This document shows positions 1 through 8,271 of a DNA stretch of 17,863 nucleotides, piece after piece. The first letter of the stretch is position 1, and each line of letters opens with the position of its first letter. The stretch comes from UBA961 sp049317525 (GTDB taxonomy: Bacteria > Bacteroidota > Ignavibacteria > Kapaibacteriales > UBA961). A program made the translations under genes and the position numbers. The notes beneath the pieces were generated by a model. It ran no database searches and was not told where the DNA came from. It saw only the letters and a list, made by a program, of their open reading frames with translations. The DNA is taken from contig JBMOIC010000036.1 in the NCBI GenBank assembly GCA_049317525.1, forward strand, positions 1 to 17,863, read 5' to 3'.

Positions 1-1020
1 GATAATGTTTCTAGTGATGATCATATGATGCTTGGTGTTAGATTATTAAGTAGCATGGGATTAACAGGGATTCCATTTGTAGGAATGGATATAGGTGGTT
101 TTAGTGGAAATCCATCAAAAGAATTATTTGCAAGGTGGATGTCTATAGCATCTTTTTCTCCATTATGCAGAGCACATGTATGTGTAGATAATAAAGATCA
201 AGAACCATGGTCTTTTGGTGAAAAAGTAGAAGATATTTCAAGAAATTATCTTAATCTTCGGTATACCTTACTTCCCTATTTATATACTTCTTTTTATGAA
301 GCGCATACAACAGGAATGCCGATTTGGAGAAGTTTAGCAATTCAATATCCATTTGATAATAGAGTATATGATGGACGCTATCAGCATCAATTTACTATTG
401 GGCAAGGATTAATGATTGCAGCTGTGAATTCGCAACAAGAATTTACAAAAGTATTTTTACCAGATAATCAGAATATTTGGTATGATTTCTATAATGATAG
501 AAAGCTAGTTGGAGATCAAGAAATCCTTGTTGAAGCACCTTTAGACAGATTACCTGTATTTGTAAAAGGTGGATCTATTATTCCAATGCAATCATTGATT
601 CAGCATACTGAACAAAAACCAACGGACACATTATTTGTTCATGTTTGGCAAACAAATAAAGGAAATTTTAGTCAAATATATTATGAAGATGATGGTAAAA
701 CATATGCTTATGAACAGGGCGGATTTTACAAGCGATTGATGATGTATCATGCTGATAAAAAATCGATACATATTCATAAAGTCGAGGGTGGATCTATATC
801 AAAGTTCACCTTTATCAAAGTACTTATCCATGGAATGAATACTCCTTCTCTTCAAAGTAAAGTAAATGGGAAATCAATACCTATGATTTCTGAACAGGCA
901 TCGTTTATGAAAGCACTCAGTAATTTTGATCCATTGGGCGGGAATTCTGCTTCTCAGACTATTCCTATTCAATCAATTCTATATAAAAATGATAATCAAG
1001 ATATAATTTTTACTTGGTGA
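1..1020 (+). CDS. GH31 alpha-glucosidase, C-terminal part (5' end outside window)
   Basis: The reading frame is open from base 1, so the 339 codons here are the C-terminal part of a longer gene; GH31 enzymes usually have 650-900 residues. The family is recognised from the run after the acid/base site (DN at codons 1-2, the end of the usual W-x-GDN motif), then GIPFVGMDIGGF, RAH, PWSFGE, and the beta-domain motif LPVFVKGGSIIPMQ at about bases 550-591. By family knowledge the Asp in GDN is the acid/base, so codon 1 is probably that residue; the nucleophile (WxDMN-type motif) lies upstream and cannot be checked. GH31 alpha-glucosidases release glucose from the non-reducing end of malto- or isomalto-oligosaccharides. 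With a ROK kinase, a glucose-type transporter and SusC/D downstream, a role in finishing alpha-glucan breakdown in the periplasm or cytoplasm is likely. Localisation cannot be judged without the N terminus. Alpha-xylosidase is the main alternative. The gene ends with TGA. Confidence 0.93.
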   Translation, partial: DNVSSDDHMMLGVRLLSSMGLTGIPFVGMDIGGFSGNPSKELFARWMSIASFSPLCRAHVCVDNKDQEPWSFGEKVEDISRNYLNLRYTLLPYLYTSFYEAHTTGMPIWRSLAIQYPFDNRVYDGRYQHQFTIGQGLMIAAVNSQQEFTKVFLPDNQNIWYDFYNDRKLVGDQEILVEAPLDRLPVFVKGGSIIPMQSLIQHTEQKPTDTLFVHVWQTNKGNFSQIYYEDDGKTYAYEQGGFYKRLMMYHADKKSIHIHKVEGGSISKFTFIKVLIHGMNTPSLQSKVNGKSIPMISEQASFMKALSNFDPLGGNSASQTIPIQSILYKNDNQDIIFTW

Positions 1021-1086
1021 AAAATATTCATAATAAAAGTATATGAATCAACAATTAACATAATGTTAAATGTGTATAAATTTTTC

Positions 1087-1116
1087 TTGTTACAGGATCA
1101 TTTTTTTGTAAATTTG
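1087..1116 (+). promoter_or_regulatory. Bacteroidota-type promoter candidate before the ROK-MFS-SusCD block
   Basis: TTG at 1087-1089, 19 bases, then TAAATTTG at 1109-1116. This fits the TTG-N17-23-TAnnTTTG pattern known for the primary sigma factor of Bacteroidota. A run of seven T precedes the -7 element. The start of transcription would fall near 1122, leaving a leader of about 175 nt before the kinase. The gap 1021-1296 has no convincing gene. It also holds a 15-bp palindrome (1055-1069) upstream and CTGTTAACAG (1239-1248) in the leader. Confidence 0.5.
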
Positions 1117-1238
1117 CCAACTGATTTTTTGAAATTAAAACCAGTTTACTTCCCTCCTTTTGTCTGCCTAATAAATATAACATTTGTATTTATTAAAGAT
1201 AGGTATTGCTTTACAAGTCCATTATTTCTGATGGATTT

Positions 1239-1248
1239 CTGTTAACAG
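1239..1248. promoter_or_regulatory. Possible operator, palindrome CTGTTAACAG
   Basis: This is a perfect 10-bp palindrome made of two CTGTTAA half-sites, in the leader of the ROK kinase gene and 48 bases before its start codon. The same CTGTTAA half-site occurs twice at 9-bp spacing (9700-9706, 9709-9715) just before the amylase operon. The shared half-site suggests, but does not prove, one regulator acting on both transcription units. No regulator gene is present in the window, and AT-rich palindromes of this length are common by chance. Confidence 0.2.
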
Positions 1249-1296
1249 TACATATAATAGCAGAAGATTTATCGCTGTTTTTATAGTGGAGTTTTT

Positions 1297-2235
1297 ATGT
1301 ATGCAGGAATAGATATTGGTGGTACAAGCATCAAATATGGTGTCACCAGTAAAGATGGATCAATATTATTTCAAGATTCTATTCCAACAGAGCCAGAAAA
1401 AGGCCCTGAGTATATGATATCCCGCTTACAAAAGCTTATCAATGATATTTCCGAAGCTTTCCCTGATGTACTTTCTTTTGGTATAGGTTTTCCATCTGTT
1501 GTTAATCCTTCTGATGGATGCGTATATTATCCTCCAAATTTACCAGGTTGGGGTATTGTCCCATTAGTGCAATTATTACAATCATGTACAACTCTTCCAG
1601 TTTCAATAGATAATGATGCTAATGTAGCAGCATTAGCAGAGGCCACATTGGGTGCCGGCAAAAATGCTTCCCATTTTTTATATGTTACTTTAGGAACAGG
1701 TATTGGTGGTGGTATTATACTTAATCATCATATATTTACTGGTGAACGTGGTGGTGCTGGAGAAATAGGACATATCATAATCAAAGCAGATGATAGTAAA
1801 GGAGATGAAGCATCATATAGAACAGGGACAATGGAAGAATATATTGGAAGAATGGGCCTAATTCGAATGGCACAAAAGCATGCACAATCATATCCTAACT
1901 CAATCATTCATACCTATGAAAACATTGATGTAGAAGATATTTCATATTGTGCAGAACAAGGTGATAGTGCCGCCATAGCATGTATGACAGAAGCAGGCAC
2001 ATTATTAGGTTTAGGATTAGCATCTATTCTCGCAATTTTGGATATGCGAATTGTTGTAATTGGGGGTGGAATTTCAAAATCATGTTCATTATTTTTAGAT
2101 ACTGCTCTTCTTACCTTAAAACAAAGATCTTTACCAACTATTTCATCATTAGTAGAAATAAGAAAAGCATTTTTTAGCAATAATGCTGGATTAGTTGGAG
2201 CAGCAATGTTAGGTAAATCAAGAATAGGAAATTAA
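1297..2235 (+). CDS. ROK family sugar kinase, probable glucokinase, without the usual zinc-cysteine motif
   Basis: A 312-residue protein of normal ROK length. The N-terminal phosphate-binding motif is GIDIGGTSIKYG (residues 4-15). DNDAN at 105-109 places the catalytic Asp at 107. GTGIGGG (133-139) is the second phosphate/adenosine motif, and GERGGAGEIGH ends at His159. In most ROK proteins that His and a following CxCGxxGCxE motif bind zinc; here the segment reads ADDSKGDEASYRTGTMEEY, with no cysteine. It probably phosphorylates glucose released by the locus to glucose-6-phosphate in the cytoplasm. There is no N-terminal DNA-binding helix-turn-helix, so it is a kinase rather than a ROK repressor. 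GGAG at 1288-1291 supports this ATG. It is followed 22 bp later by the sugar transporter, presumably in one transcript. Another hexose or an amino sugar remains possible as substrate. Confidence 0.9.
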   Translation: MYAGIDIGGTSIKYGVTSKDGSILFQDSIPTEPEKGPEYMISRLQKLINDISEAFPDVLSFGIGFPSVVNPSDGCVYYPPNLPGWGIVPLVQLLQSCTTLPVSIDNDANVAALAEATLGAGKNASHFLYVTLGTGIGGGIILNHHIFTGERGGAGEIGHIIIKADDSKGDEASYRTGTMEEYIGRMGLIRMAQKHAQSYPNSIIHTYENIDVEDISYCAEQGDSAAIACMTEAGTLLGLGLASILAILDMRIVVIGGGISKSCSLFLDTALLTLKQRSLPTISSLVEIRKAFFSNNAGLVGAAMLGKSRIGN

Positions 2236-2257
2236 ACTTTATAGATAGGATATAAAC

Positions 2258-3541
2258 GTGGCACATTCGATACCTACTGACAAGACTATGAGTTCAACAA
2301 ACAGTTCTCATAATTATTCAGGACCATTAGCAATCATGGCATCTTTAATGTTCATGATTGGTTTTATAACCTGTTTGAATGATATTCTACTTCCACATTT
2401 AAAGATAGTATTCGATTTAAACTATTCTCAAGCAGCATTAATTCAATTAGCATTCTTTTTTGGATATTTTTTTGCTGCTATTCCATCTGGTAAAATCATT
2501 TCTATTTTTGGCTATAAAAAAGGAACAATTTTAGGTTTAACTATTGCTGGTATCGGAGCATTGATGTTCTATCCAGCAGCATCATTCCCCTCTTATTCCT
2601 TCTTTTTATTGGCTCTTTTTACCATGGCCGCTGGATTTGCATTGTTGCAAGTTGCCATTAATCCATATGTAAGTGTTTTAGGAAAACCAGAAACTTCGTC
2701 TAGCAGATTAGTGCTTGTTCAAGCATTTAACTCTGTAGGAACATTTCTTGCTCCATATTTTGGCAGTATGCTCATTTTAGCTGGTGCTACATTAACTGCT
2801 TCAGAAATTAGCTCATTAAGTGCAGATAAAGCAGTTGCTTATAAATTAGGTCAAGCATCTTCTGTTCAAATGCCATATGTCGGTTTAGCAATTGCATTAT
2901 TAGTTTTAGCAAGTATTCTTTATTTCCTTTATTTACCTTCAATTAACTCGGTAGAAGGAGAGCAAGAAAAATCAACCACATATTCTCAAGTATGGAAAGT
3001 AAGAAGACTTCGATTAGGTGTGATTGGCATTTTTGCATATGTAGGTGGTGAAGTAGCAATTGGAAGCTATTTGGTTAATTTTATTGGATTGCCCACAATC
3101 GCAGGATTACCTGAATCCCAAGCAGCTGGATTTATATCATATTATTGGGGCGGAGCAATGATAGGCAGATTTATTGGATCTGCACTATTAACAAAAGTAA
3201 ATCCATCAAAATTACTAGCTGGCCAATCTGCAATTGCTGTTGTATTAATTATTATGGCAATTGTAAGTTCTGGAACATTTGCCATGTATTCAATCTTGCT
3301 AGTAGGCTTAATGAATTCTATTATGTTTGCTACGATTTTCACCTTGGCAATAAAAGATTTAGGGCCATTAACTAATAAAGGTGGAAGTTTATTGAATATG
3401 GCAATAGTAGGAGGTGCAGTTGTTCCTTATATTCAAGGACAATTAGCTGATATCAAAGGACTTCAATTTGCTTTTATTATTCCGATTGCATGCTATCTAT
3501 ACATCGTTTATTATGGATTATTTGGAACCAAATCCGAATAA
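2258..3541 (+). CDS. Sugar:H+ symporter, MFS superfamily, FucP/GluP-like
   Basis: 427 residues, hydrophobic almost throughout, consistent with 12 membrane helices in the inner membrane. The FucP/GluP signature is clear: GFITCLNDILLPHLK (35-49) with the LND acidic residue Asp42 in helix 1, IFGYKKG in the first cytoplasmic loop, and INPYVSVLGKPETSSSR followed by QAFNSVGT near residues 133-165. These carriers import fucose, glucose or galactose with protons. The ROK kinase 22 bp upstream and the glucosidases nearby favour glucose. The start is GTG at 2258, preceded by TAGGA (2246-2250) at a good distance; the in-frame ATG at 2288 has no ribosome-binding site. The gene ends 46 bp before the SusC start, and transcription probably continues into it. 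The final helices read through to the C terminus, so the gene is complete. Confidence 0.92.
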   Translation: MAHSIPTDKTMSSTNSSHNYSGPLAIMASLMFMIGFITCLNDILLPHLKIVFDLNYSQAALIQLAFFFGYFFAAIPSGKIISIFGYKKGTILGLTIAGIGALMFYPAASFPSYSFFLLALFTMAAGFALLQVAINPYVSVLGKPETSSSRLVLVQAFNSVGTFLAPYFGSMLILAGATLTASEISSLSADKAVAYKLGQASSVQMPYVGLAIALLVLASILYFLYLPSINSVEGEQEKSTTYSQVWKVRRLRLGVIGIFAYVGGEVAIGSYLVNFIGLPTIAGLPESQAAGFISYYWGGAMIGRFIGSALLTKVNPSKLLAGQSAIAVVLIIMAIVSSGTFAMYSILLVGLMNSIMFATIFTLAIKDLGPLTNKGGSLLNMAIVGGAVVPYIQGQLADIKGLQFAFIIPIACYLYIVYYGLFGTKSE

Positions 3542-3587
3542 AAAAAATCAAGATTATTATTTGTTTCACAATATTGTGCGGAGAGAT

Positions 3588-6500
3588 ATGAATATACGCT
3601 ACTCTCTTTTATTCCTCTTGGTACTTTTTACATCTGGAAGTATTGCAATTGCTCAAACTTCAATTAATGGAAAAGTATTTGATTCCAAAACAAATGCACC
3701 GTTAAAAGGTGCAACCGTAAGAATTGATGGTACAACAATTGGTTCTTTAACCAATAAAGATGGATCTTTTTCTTTAAAAGTAGGAAAAGGTGGTGACTAT
3801 AAATTATCGGTAAATTTTGTTGGATATAAAAAACAATCTATATCTGTAAAAGCAAAGGATAATGATAATACAGATATCACTGTCAATTTGGCGCAAGACT
3901 ATCTAAAATTAAATGAAACTGTTGTTGTGGGTTATGGAACAACTCAAAAGAGAGATATTACAGGCTCCTATTCAACAGTAAAATCCGAAGAAATCGTAAA
4001 TAGGCCCTCCCCAAGCTTCGAGAGTTTATTACAAGGGCGCTCTCCTGGTGTGCAAATTCTACAATCTAATGGTATGGCTGGAACTGCTGCAACTGTAAGA
4101 GTACGCGGTGTTGGATCTATCTCTGCAAATACGCAGCCTTTATATGTTGTCGACGGAGTACCTATAACAACAGGAGATTATGGTTCTGGCAATATTGCAA
4201 CCAATGCAAATGCACTTTCATTTTTAAATCCAAATGATATTGAATCTATAGACATTCTAAAAGATGCTGCTGCTACTGCTATTTATGGATCTCGTGGTGC
4301 TAATGGCGTTGTACTTGTTACTACAAAGCGTGGAAAATTAGGTGCTTCACGTGTTAGCATGGGATTTTCTCAAGGTATCAAAACAGAGTCTAATCGTTTG
4401 CAATTAATAGACCGCGATACATGGATTAATCTATTCTATGAAGCAAGAAGAAATGATATTGCAGATTCTTTATTAACCAAATCATCTGCATTTACTGGAA
4501 AAACCTTTGAAGATGCAGTAGCTGCAATAGCTGCAGATCCCAAATTGCAAGCTTCTGTAGATAATACAAAAATGCCACAAGGATTTACCAAAGCAACAGC
4601 AGCAAATACAAATTGGTTAGACCAAACTCTTCGCACAGGAAATACCAGAGAAGCCTTTTTATCTGTGTCTGGTGGAAGTGAATCTACTAAATACTATTTC
4701 AATACAACATATTACAATGAGAATGGATTTATTGTTGGTAATGATTATCAAAGAATAAATACACGTATAACATTAGATCAAAAAGCTAATGATTGGTTAG
4801 ATATTGGCGGTACTTTTAATGCTAATAGAGAAGAAAATAATCGAGTAAATTCTGCATGGGCTGGTGGTTTTGGCAATGCTTTTTCTGCATCATTGCCAAT
4901 CTTCCCAATTCGTGATACAACAGGCAATTATTGGCGTCCACAATCTGGATTAAACCCAGTAGCCGATCTTGAAAACAGAAAATTTCTTGCAACAACATGG
5001 CGCTTATTTGGAAATGGATATGCCCAAGTTAATGTTCATGAAAATCTTAATATTCGCTTTACTGGTGGCGTAGATTTTATGAGCTTAAGAGAAGACAGAT
5101 TTACTCCAATTATTATTAGTGCAGATCCATCTGCTGAAGAACGTAGAGTAGAAGTATTTAACTGGACAAGTAATGCAATTCTTACCTGGAAAGCATTGCA
5201 AACCGATAATCATTCTCTTACAATTGTTGGAGGTATGGAAGCCCAAAGATCTGAACAAAAAGATTTAGGGACAACCGGAAATACTTTTCCAAATAATTAC
5301 TTTACTACTCCTCAATCCGCATCTGTTAGAAATGGATATGCATATGCAACGCAATATGGCATCATATCATATTTAGCCAGAGCGAACTATTCTTTAGAAG
5401 ATAAATATATTTTTAGTGCAAGTATTCGTACCGACGGTTCATCACGATTTGGACAAAACAATAGATATGGTACATTTCCAGCAGCATCAGCAGCATGGAT
5501 CCTTAGCAATGAAGATTTTCTAAATGGCAATGAAGCATTAACATTTGCTAAGCTACGAGTAAGTTATGGTATAAGTGGTAATGCTGCAATTGGTGATTTT
5601 ACATGGCAAGGTGTATATAATACAGGAAGCAATTATAATGGCTTACCAGGAACAATGCCAGGGCAATTACCAAATAGTGATTTAACATGGGAAACATCCA
5701 GACAATTAGATTTCGGCTTTGATTTTGGATTATTTAATGATAGAATATCTGGTTCTATAGGATATTATCATAGAATGAGTTATGGTATGCTACTTAATGA
5801 ACGTGTTCCTTCATCTTCTGGTTTTAGTTCAGTTATTAAGAATGTAGGAGAGATGAGCAATAAAGGTTTAGAAATTAATATTCGCTCTGTAAATATAAGT
5901 TCTCCAGAATTTGAATGGACTACAGATTTTAATATAACTTTTAATACAAATAAGATTGAATCATTGGGAAGTATCACAAATCCTGATGGCATTGATTTAG
6001 GATTTGGTGAAACAAGAGCAATCGTTGGATATCCATTCGCTTCTTTCTTTATTGTACGCTCTGCAGGAGTTGATAAATCCTCTGGAGAACCAATTTATTA
6101 TCGTCCAACTTCAGATTCTGTAAATGGAAAAGCTGTCCAAAATAATGGTGTGAATGGTAGGCCATTAGAATTAGAAGAAGCTCGTGATGCAAGTGGAAAG
6201 CCACTACCATGGAGCGCAAATTGGAGAGTTCCAACAGGTAAGAATTATCCAGATGCATTTGGAGGTATTACAAATACTTTCCGTTTTGACAATTTTGATA
6301 TTTCAACTCAATTTGTGTATCAAATAGGAAATTCTGTTTATGATGATGCCGGAAAACGTTTAGTAGGTAATATGGGATTTGGTTGGAATCAAATGGAAAT
6401 GACCTTAGACCGCTGGCAAAAAACAGGTGATGAAACATCAGTTCCTAAATTGACTCTTACAAAAAATAGAGATATAAATACCGATAGATATATCTATAAT

Positions 6501-6758
6501 GGCGATTTCCTTCGTTTCAGACTTCTTACTATTGGTTATACATTACCTAAATCAATGATTCAAGGAATGGGCTTCTCTTCTATGAGAGTGTATATTACCG
6601 GAACAAATCTATTAACATTTACCAAGTATCCAGGCTGGGACCCAGAAGTTGTTCGAGATCACAATGGCGATCAACAACGCAATGGAAATCAAGGAGTTAC
6701 TTATCTTACTCCTCCACAAGCAACTTCTTATAATTTAGGTATTAATGTAGATTTCTAA
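3588..6758 (+). CDS. SusC-like TonB-dependent outer-membrane transporter (RagA/SusC)
   Basis: 1056 residues from the chosen ATG at 3588, which has GGAGAG at 3580-3585 and opens directly into a signal peptide (residues 1-23, ending SIAIAQ). The open frame runs 40 codons further upstream, but that part overlaps the transporter gene and would bury the signal peptide. Domains in order: carboxypeptidase-regulatory-like beta-sandwich (about 25-100, starting INGKVFDSKTNAPLKGATV), TonB box ETVVVGYG (from about 110), plug with VRGVGS, PLYVVDGVPI and the DIESIDILKDAAATAIYGSRGANGV-type motif (split here, codons about 215-245), then a long beta-barrel ending GINVDF with the expected C-terminal aromatic residue. 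It imports oligosaccharides in TonB-dependent fashion together with the SusD-like lipoprotein encoded 35 bp downstream. The context suggests malto-oligosaccharides; the substrate cannot be read from the sequence. Confidence 0.97.
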   Translation: MNIRYSLLFLLVLFTSGSIAIAQTSINGKVFDSKTNAPLKGATVRIDGTTIGSLTNKDGSFSLKVGKGGDYKLSVNFVGYKKQSISVKAKDNDNTDITVNLAQDYLKLNETVVVGYGTTQKRDITGSYSTVKSEEIVNRPSPSFESLLQGRSPGVQILQSNGMAGTAATVRVRGVGSISANTQPLYVVDGVPITTGDYGSGNIATNANALSFLNPNDIESIDILKDAAATAIYGSRGANGVVLVTTKRGKLGASRVSMGFSQGIKTESNRLQLIDRDTWINLFYEARRNDIADSLLTKSSAFTGKTFEDAVAAIAADPKLQASVDNTKMPQGFTKATAANTNWLDQTLRTGNTREAFLSVSGGSESTKYYFNTTYYNENGFIVGNDYQRINTRITLDQKANDWLDIGGTFNANREENNRVNSAWAGGFGNAFSASLPIFPIRDTTGNYWRPQSGLNPVADLENRKFLATTWRLFGNGYAQVNVHENLNIRFTGGVDFMSLREDRFTPIIISADPSAEERRVEVFNWTSNAILTWKALQTDNHSLTIVGGMEAQRSEQKDLGTTGNTFPNNYFTTPQSASVRNGYAYATQYGIISYLARANYSLEDKYIFSASIRTDGSSRFGQNNRYGTFPAASAAWILSNEDFLNGNEALTFAKLRVSYGISGNAAIGDFTWQGVYNTGSNYNGLPGTMPGQLPNSDLTWETSRQLDFGFDFGLFNDRISGSIGYYHRMSYGMLLNERVPSSSGFSSVIKNVGEMSNKGLEINIRSVNISSPEFEWTTDFNITFNTNKIESLGSITNPDGIDLGFGETRAIVGYPFASFFIVRSAGVDKSSGEPIYYRPTSDSVNGKAVQNNGVNGRPLELEEARDASGKPLPWSANWRVPTGKNYPDAFGGITNTFRFDNFDISTQFVYQIGNSVYDDAGKRLVGNMGFGWNQMEMTLDRWQKTGDETSVPKLTLTKNRDINTDRYIYNGDFLRFRLLTIGYTLPKSMIQGMGFSSMRVYITGTNLLTFTKYPGWDPEVVRDHNGDQQRNGNQGVTYLTPPQATSYNLGINVDF

Positions 6759-6793
6759 ATCACGGTATTCATCAATAAGAAAAGGATTATATA

Positions 6794-8161
6794 ATGAAAT
6801 ATATGAGTAAAAAAATAGCATTAACTCTTTATATCGTATTAAGCTCTCTTGCTTTTGGAGCTTGCTCTGATGTATTAGATGTGCGCAATGAAGGACAATT
6901 ATCCACCGAGGCAGCTTTATCAGATGCTCGCTCTGTTAATGTTGCAATGACAGGAATTTATAATTCCCTGCAAAATATCCTTGGTTCTGGCATTCCAGCA
7001 GCACCTACAGAGGCTTTAGCAGGTGATATTAATTATGTTGGCAGCGATTATGGTTATTTAGAGATATGGAATCAAAATATGTCTTTATTTACACCTCAAT
7101 TTCGTGGTATGTGGGAAAACACGTATCGTGGAATAAATGCTATCAATAATGTATTAGTTTCAATGCCAGATATTGCTGATTTAACAGAAGCGCAAAAAAA
7201 GCAAATTGAAGGAGAATGTAAATTCTTACGTGGGGTTATGGTGTTTGAAGCACTTAGAATGTGGGGACATCAATATGGCTATAAAGCAGATAATTCTCAA
7301 CCTGGTATCATCATTCGTACAACTCCAACTCGTGGTGCTGCAGGCCTTACAATTGGGCGATCAAGCGTAGAAGATTGCTATAAACAAGTAATTAAAGATA
7401 TAAAAGAATCAGAAGATTTATTGTCTGATGCTAAAAAAGATGGTTATGCTACCAAATCTGCTGCACAAGCCTATTTAGCAAGAGTATATTTTCAAATGAA
7501 TGATTTTGCTAATGCTTATTCTTATGCAGATGCTATCGTTAAAAGTGGAAAATTCTCTTTAACAACAGCCCCACGTGATGCATTCTATAAAGCATTTAAT
7601 TCTGAAGCAATCATGCAAATTGCAAATAATACACAATCAAATACTTTTGGATCTATCAGAGGCATGTATCAAAAAACAGCCTTTGGTGAACCTCCATTTA
7701 CTGTTTCTAAAAGTCTCGATACTGCAATTGATGCATTGCCAAATAATGATTTAAGAAAACAACAATATATTAAGCAGTCTGGTAATACTAGATACTGTAT
7801 TAAGTATGATACCACAATTTGCAATGTGAATATTATTCGATATGCTGAAATCTTATTTATTCACGCTGAAGCTGGTTTAGAAACTGGTAAGCCAGAATCA
7901 GAAATAAGAACAGATATTAATCTCATTAAAAAAAGAGCTGGAATTCCTGAAGATAATGCAACTACTGGGAAATCAGCACTTCTTGATGTAATTGCAAAAG
8001 AACGTAGAATAGAAATGTGTTTTGAAGGAGATCGTTTCCATTATTTAAAGCGTAGTAAATCGAATAATATTAGAGGCTTAGCTTGGAATGATAATAAATT
8101 GCTGTCTAAAATACCTGATAGTGAAATAAGTGGAAATCCTGGAATAGAATTAAATCCTTAA
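6794..8161 (+). CDS. SusD-like surface lipoprotein (RagB/SusD)
   Basis: 455 residues. The signal peptide ends in a lipobox-like FGAC with Cys24 as the lipidated residue, followed by SDVLDVRNEGQLS, the usual SusD opening. The helical TPR scaffold is visible in AMTGIYNSLQN, WENTYRGINAINNVL, EGECKFLRGVMVFEALRMWG and AQAYLARVYFQMNDFANAYSYADAIVKSG. The C-terminal region has the conserved RYAEILFIHAEAGLE, then INLIKKRAG and IAKERRIEMCFEGDRFHYLKR. Such proteins sit as a lid on the SusC barrel and bind the glycan at the cell surface. AAAGGA at 6781-6786 with 7 bases to ATG supports the start; another ATG three codons on is less well placed. At 455 residues it is shorter than many SusD proteins (500-600), closer to RagB-type members. 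No intrinsic terminator follows; AT-rich DNA leads to a new promoter-like site. Confidence 0.96.
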   Translation: MKYMSKKIALTLYIVLSSLAFGACSDVLDVRNEGQLSTEAALSDARSVNVAMTGIYNSLQNILGSGIPAAPTEALAGDINYVGSDYGYLEIWNQNMSLFTPQFRGMWENTYRGINAINNVLVSMPDIADLTEAQKKQIEGECKFLRGVMVFEALRMWGHQYGYKADNSQPGIIIRTTPTRGAAGLTIGRSSVEDCYKQVIKDIKESEDLLSDAKKDGYATKSAAQAYLARVYFQMNDFANAYSYADAIVKSGKFSLTTAPRDAFYKAFNSEAIMQIANNTQSNTFGSIRGMYQKTAFGEPPFTVSKSLDTAIDALPNNDLRKQQYIKQSGNTRYCIKYDTTICNVNIIRYAEILFIHAEAGLETGKPESEIRTDINLIKKRAGIPEDNATTGKSALLDVIAKERRIEMCFEGDRFHYLKRSKSNNIRGLAWNDNKLLSKIPDSEISGNPGIELNP

Positions 8162-8167
8162 AAAATA

Positions 8168-8186
8168 TTTTTTTTTGTAAGTTTGC
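8168..8186 (+). promoter_or_regulatory. Promoter candidate: T-tract with TAAGTTTG
   Basis: Nine T (8168-8176), G, then TAAGTTTG (8178-8185) and C. The -7 element matches TAnnTTTG, and the last 17 bases match the site at 1101-1117 with one difference. No TTG lies at the usual upstream distance, so the -33 half is weak. The leader to the next gene would be about 80 nt. An inverted repeat (8195-8211) lies right at the expected transcript start. Confidence 0.4.
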
Positions 8187-8194
8187 AATTACAC

Positions 8195-8211
8195 TATGTT
8201 ATGACAACATA
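8195..8211. promoter_or_regulatory. Inverted repeat TATGTT-N5-AACATA, possible operator
   Basis: Two perfect 6-bp arms separated by ATGAC, 9 bases downstream of the TAAGTTTG element, where a repressor would block transcription. The arms are AT-rich and short, so chance occurrence is quite possible. Confidence 0.2.
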
Positions 8212-8271
8212 ATATTAAGAATTTTTTAAGTTCATATACTTTTTATACTTATCAATTTATAAGGTGTTTCT

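Noticed and set aside
1026..1048. Hairpin ATTCATA / TATGAAT after the GH31 gene as a terminator
   Set aside because: Seven A/T-rich pairs with a 9-nt loop and no T-run behind it; too weak to call.
1063..1245. 60-codon open frame between the GH31 and ROK genes
   Set aside because: No ribosome-binding site, low-complexity Phe/Leu-rich product with no recognisable signal peptide, and it overlaps the promoter-like element at 1087-1116.
1914..2180. Open frames on the other strand or frame inside the ROK gene, and similar ones inside the SusC-like, double-module, esterase and DUF1028 genes
   Set aside because: They lie fully inside well-supported genes, have no family resemblance and reflect the low stop density of the opposite frames.
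3567..3578. Perfect palindrome CACAATATTGTG just before the SusC ribosome-binding site
   Set aside because: Position is suggestive of an operator or translation control, but several 12-bp palindromes are expected by chance in an AT-rich window of this length and no second copy was found near another gene.
3468..3587. Longer start for the SusC-like protein
   Set aside because: The extra 40 codons overlap the end of the transporter gene, have no ribosome-binding site and would place a charged stretch before a clear signal peptide. ATG 3588 has GGAGAG before it.
8159..8177. A-run/T-run after the SusD-like gene as a terminator
   Set aside because: The only stem is A/T pairing with no GC and almost no loop. 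It reads better as the T-tract of the following promoter element.
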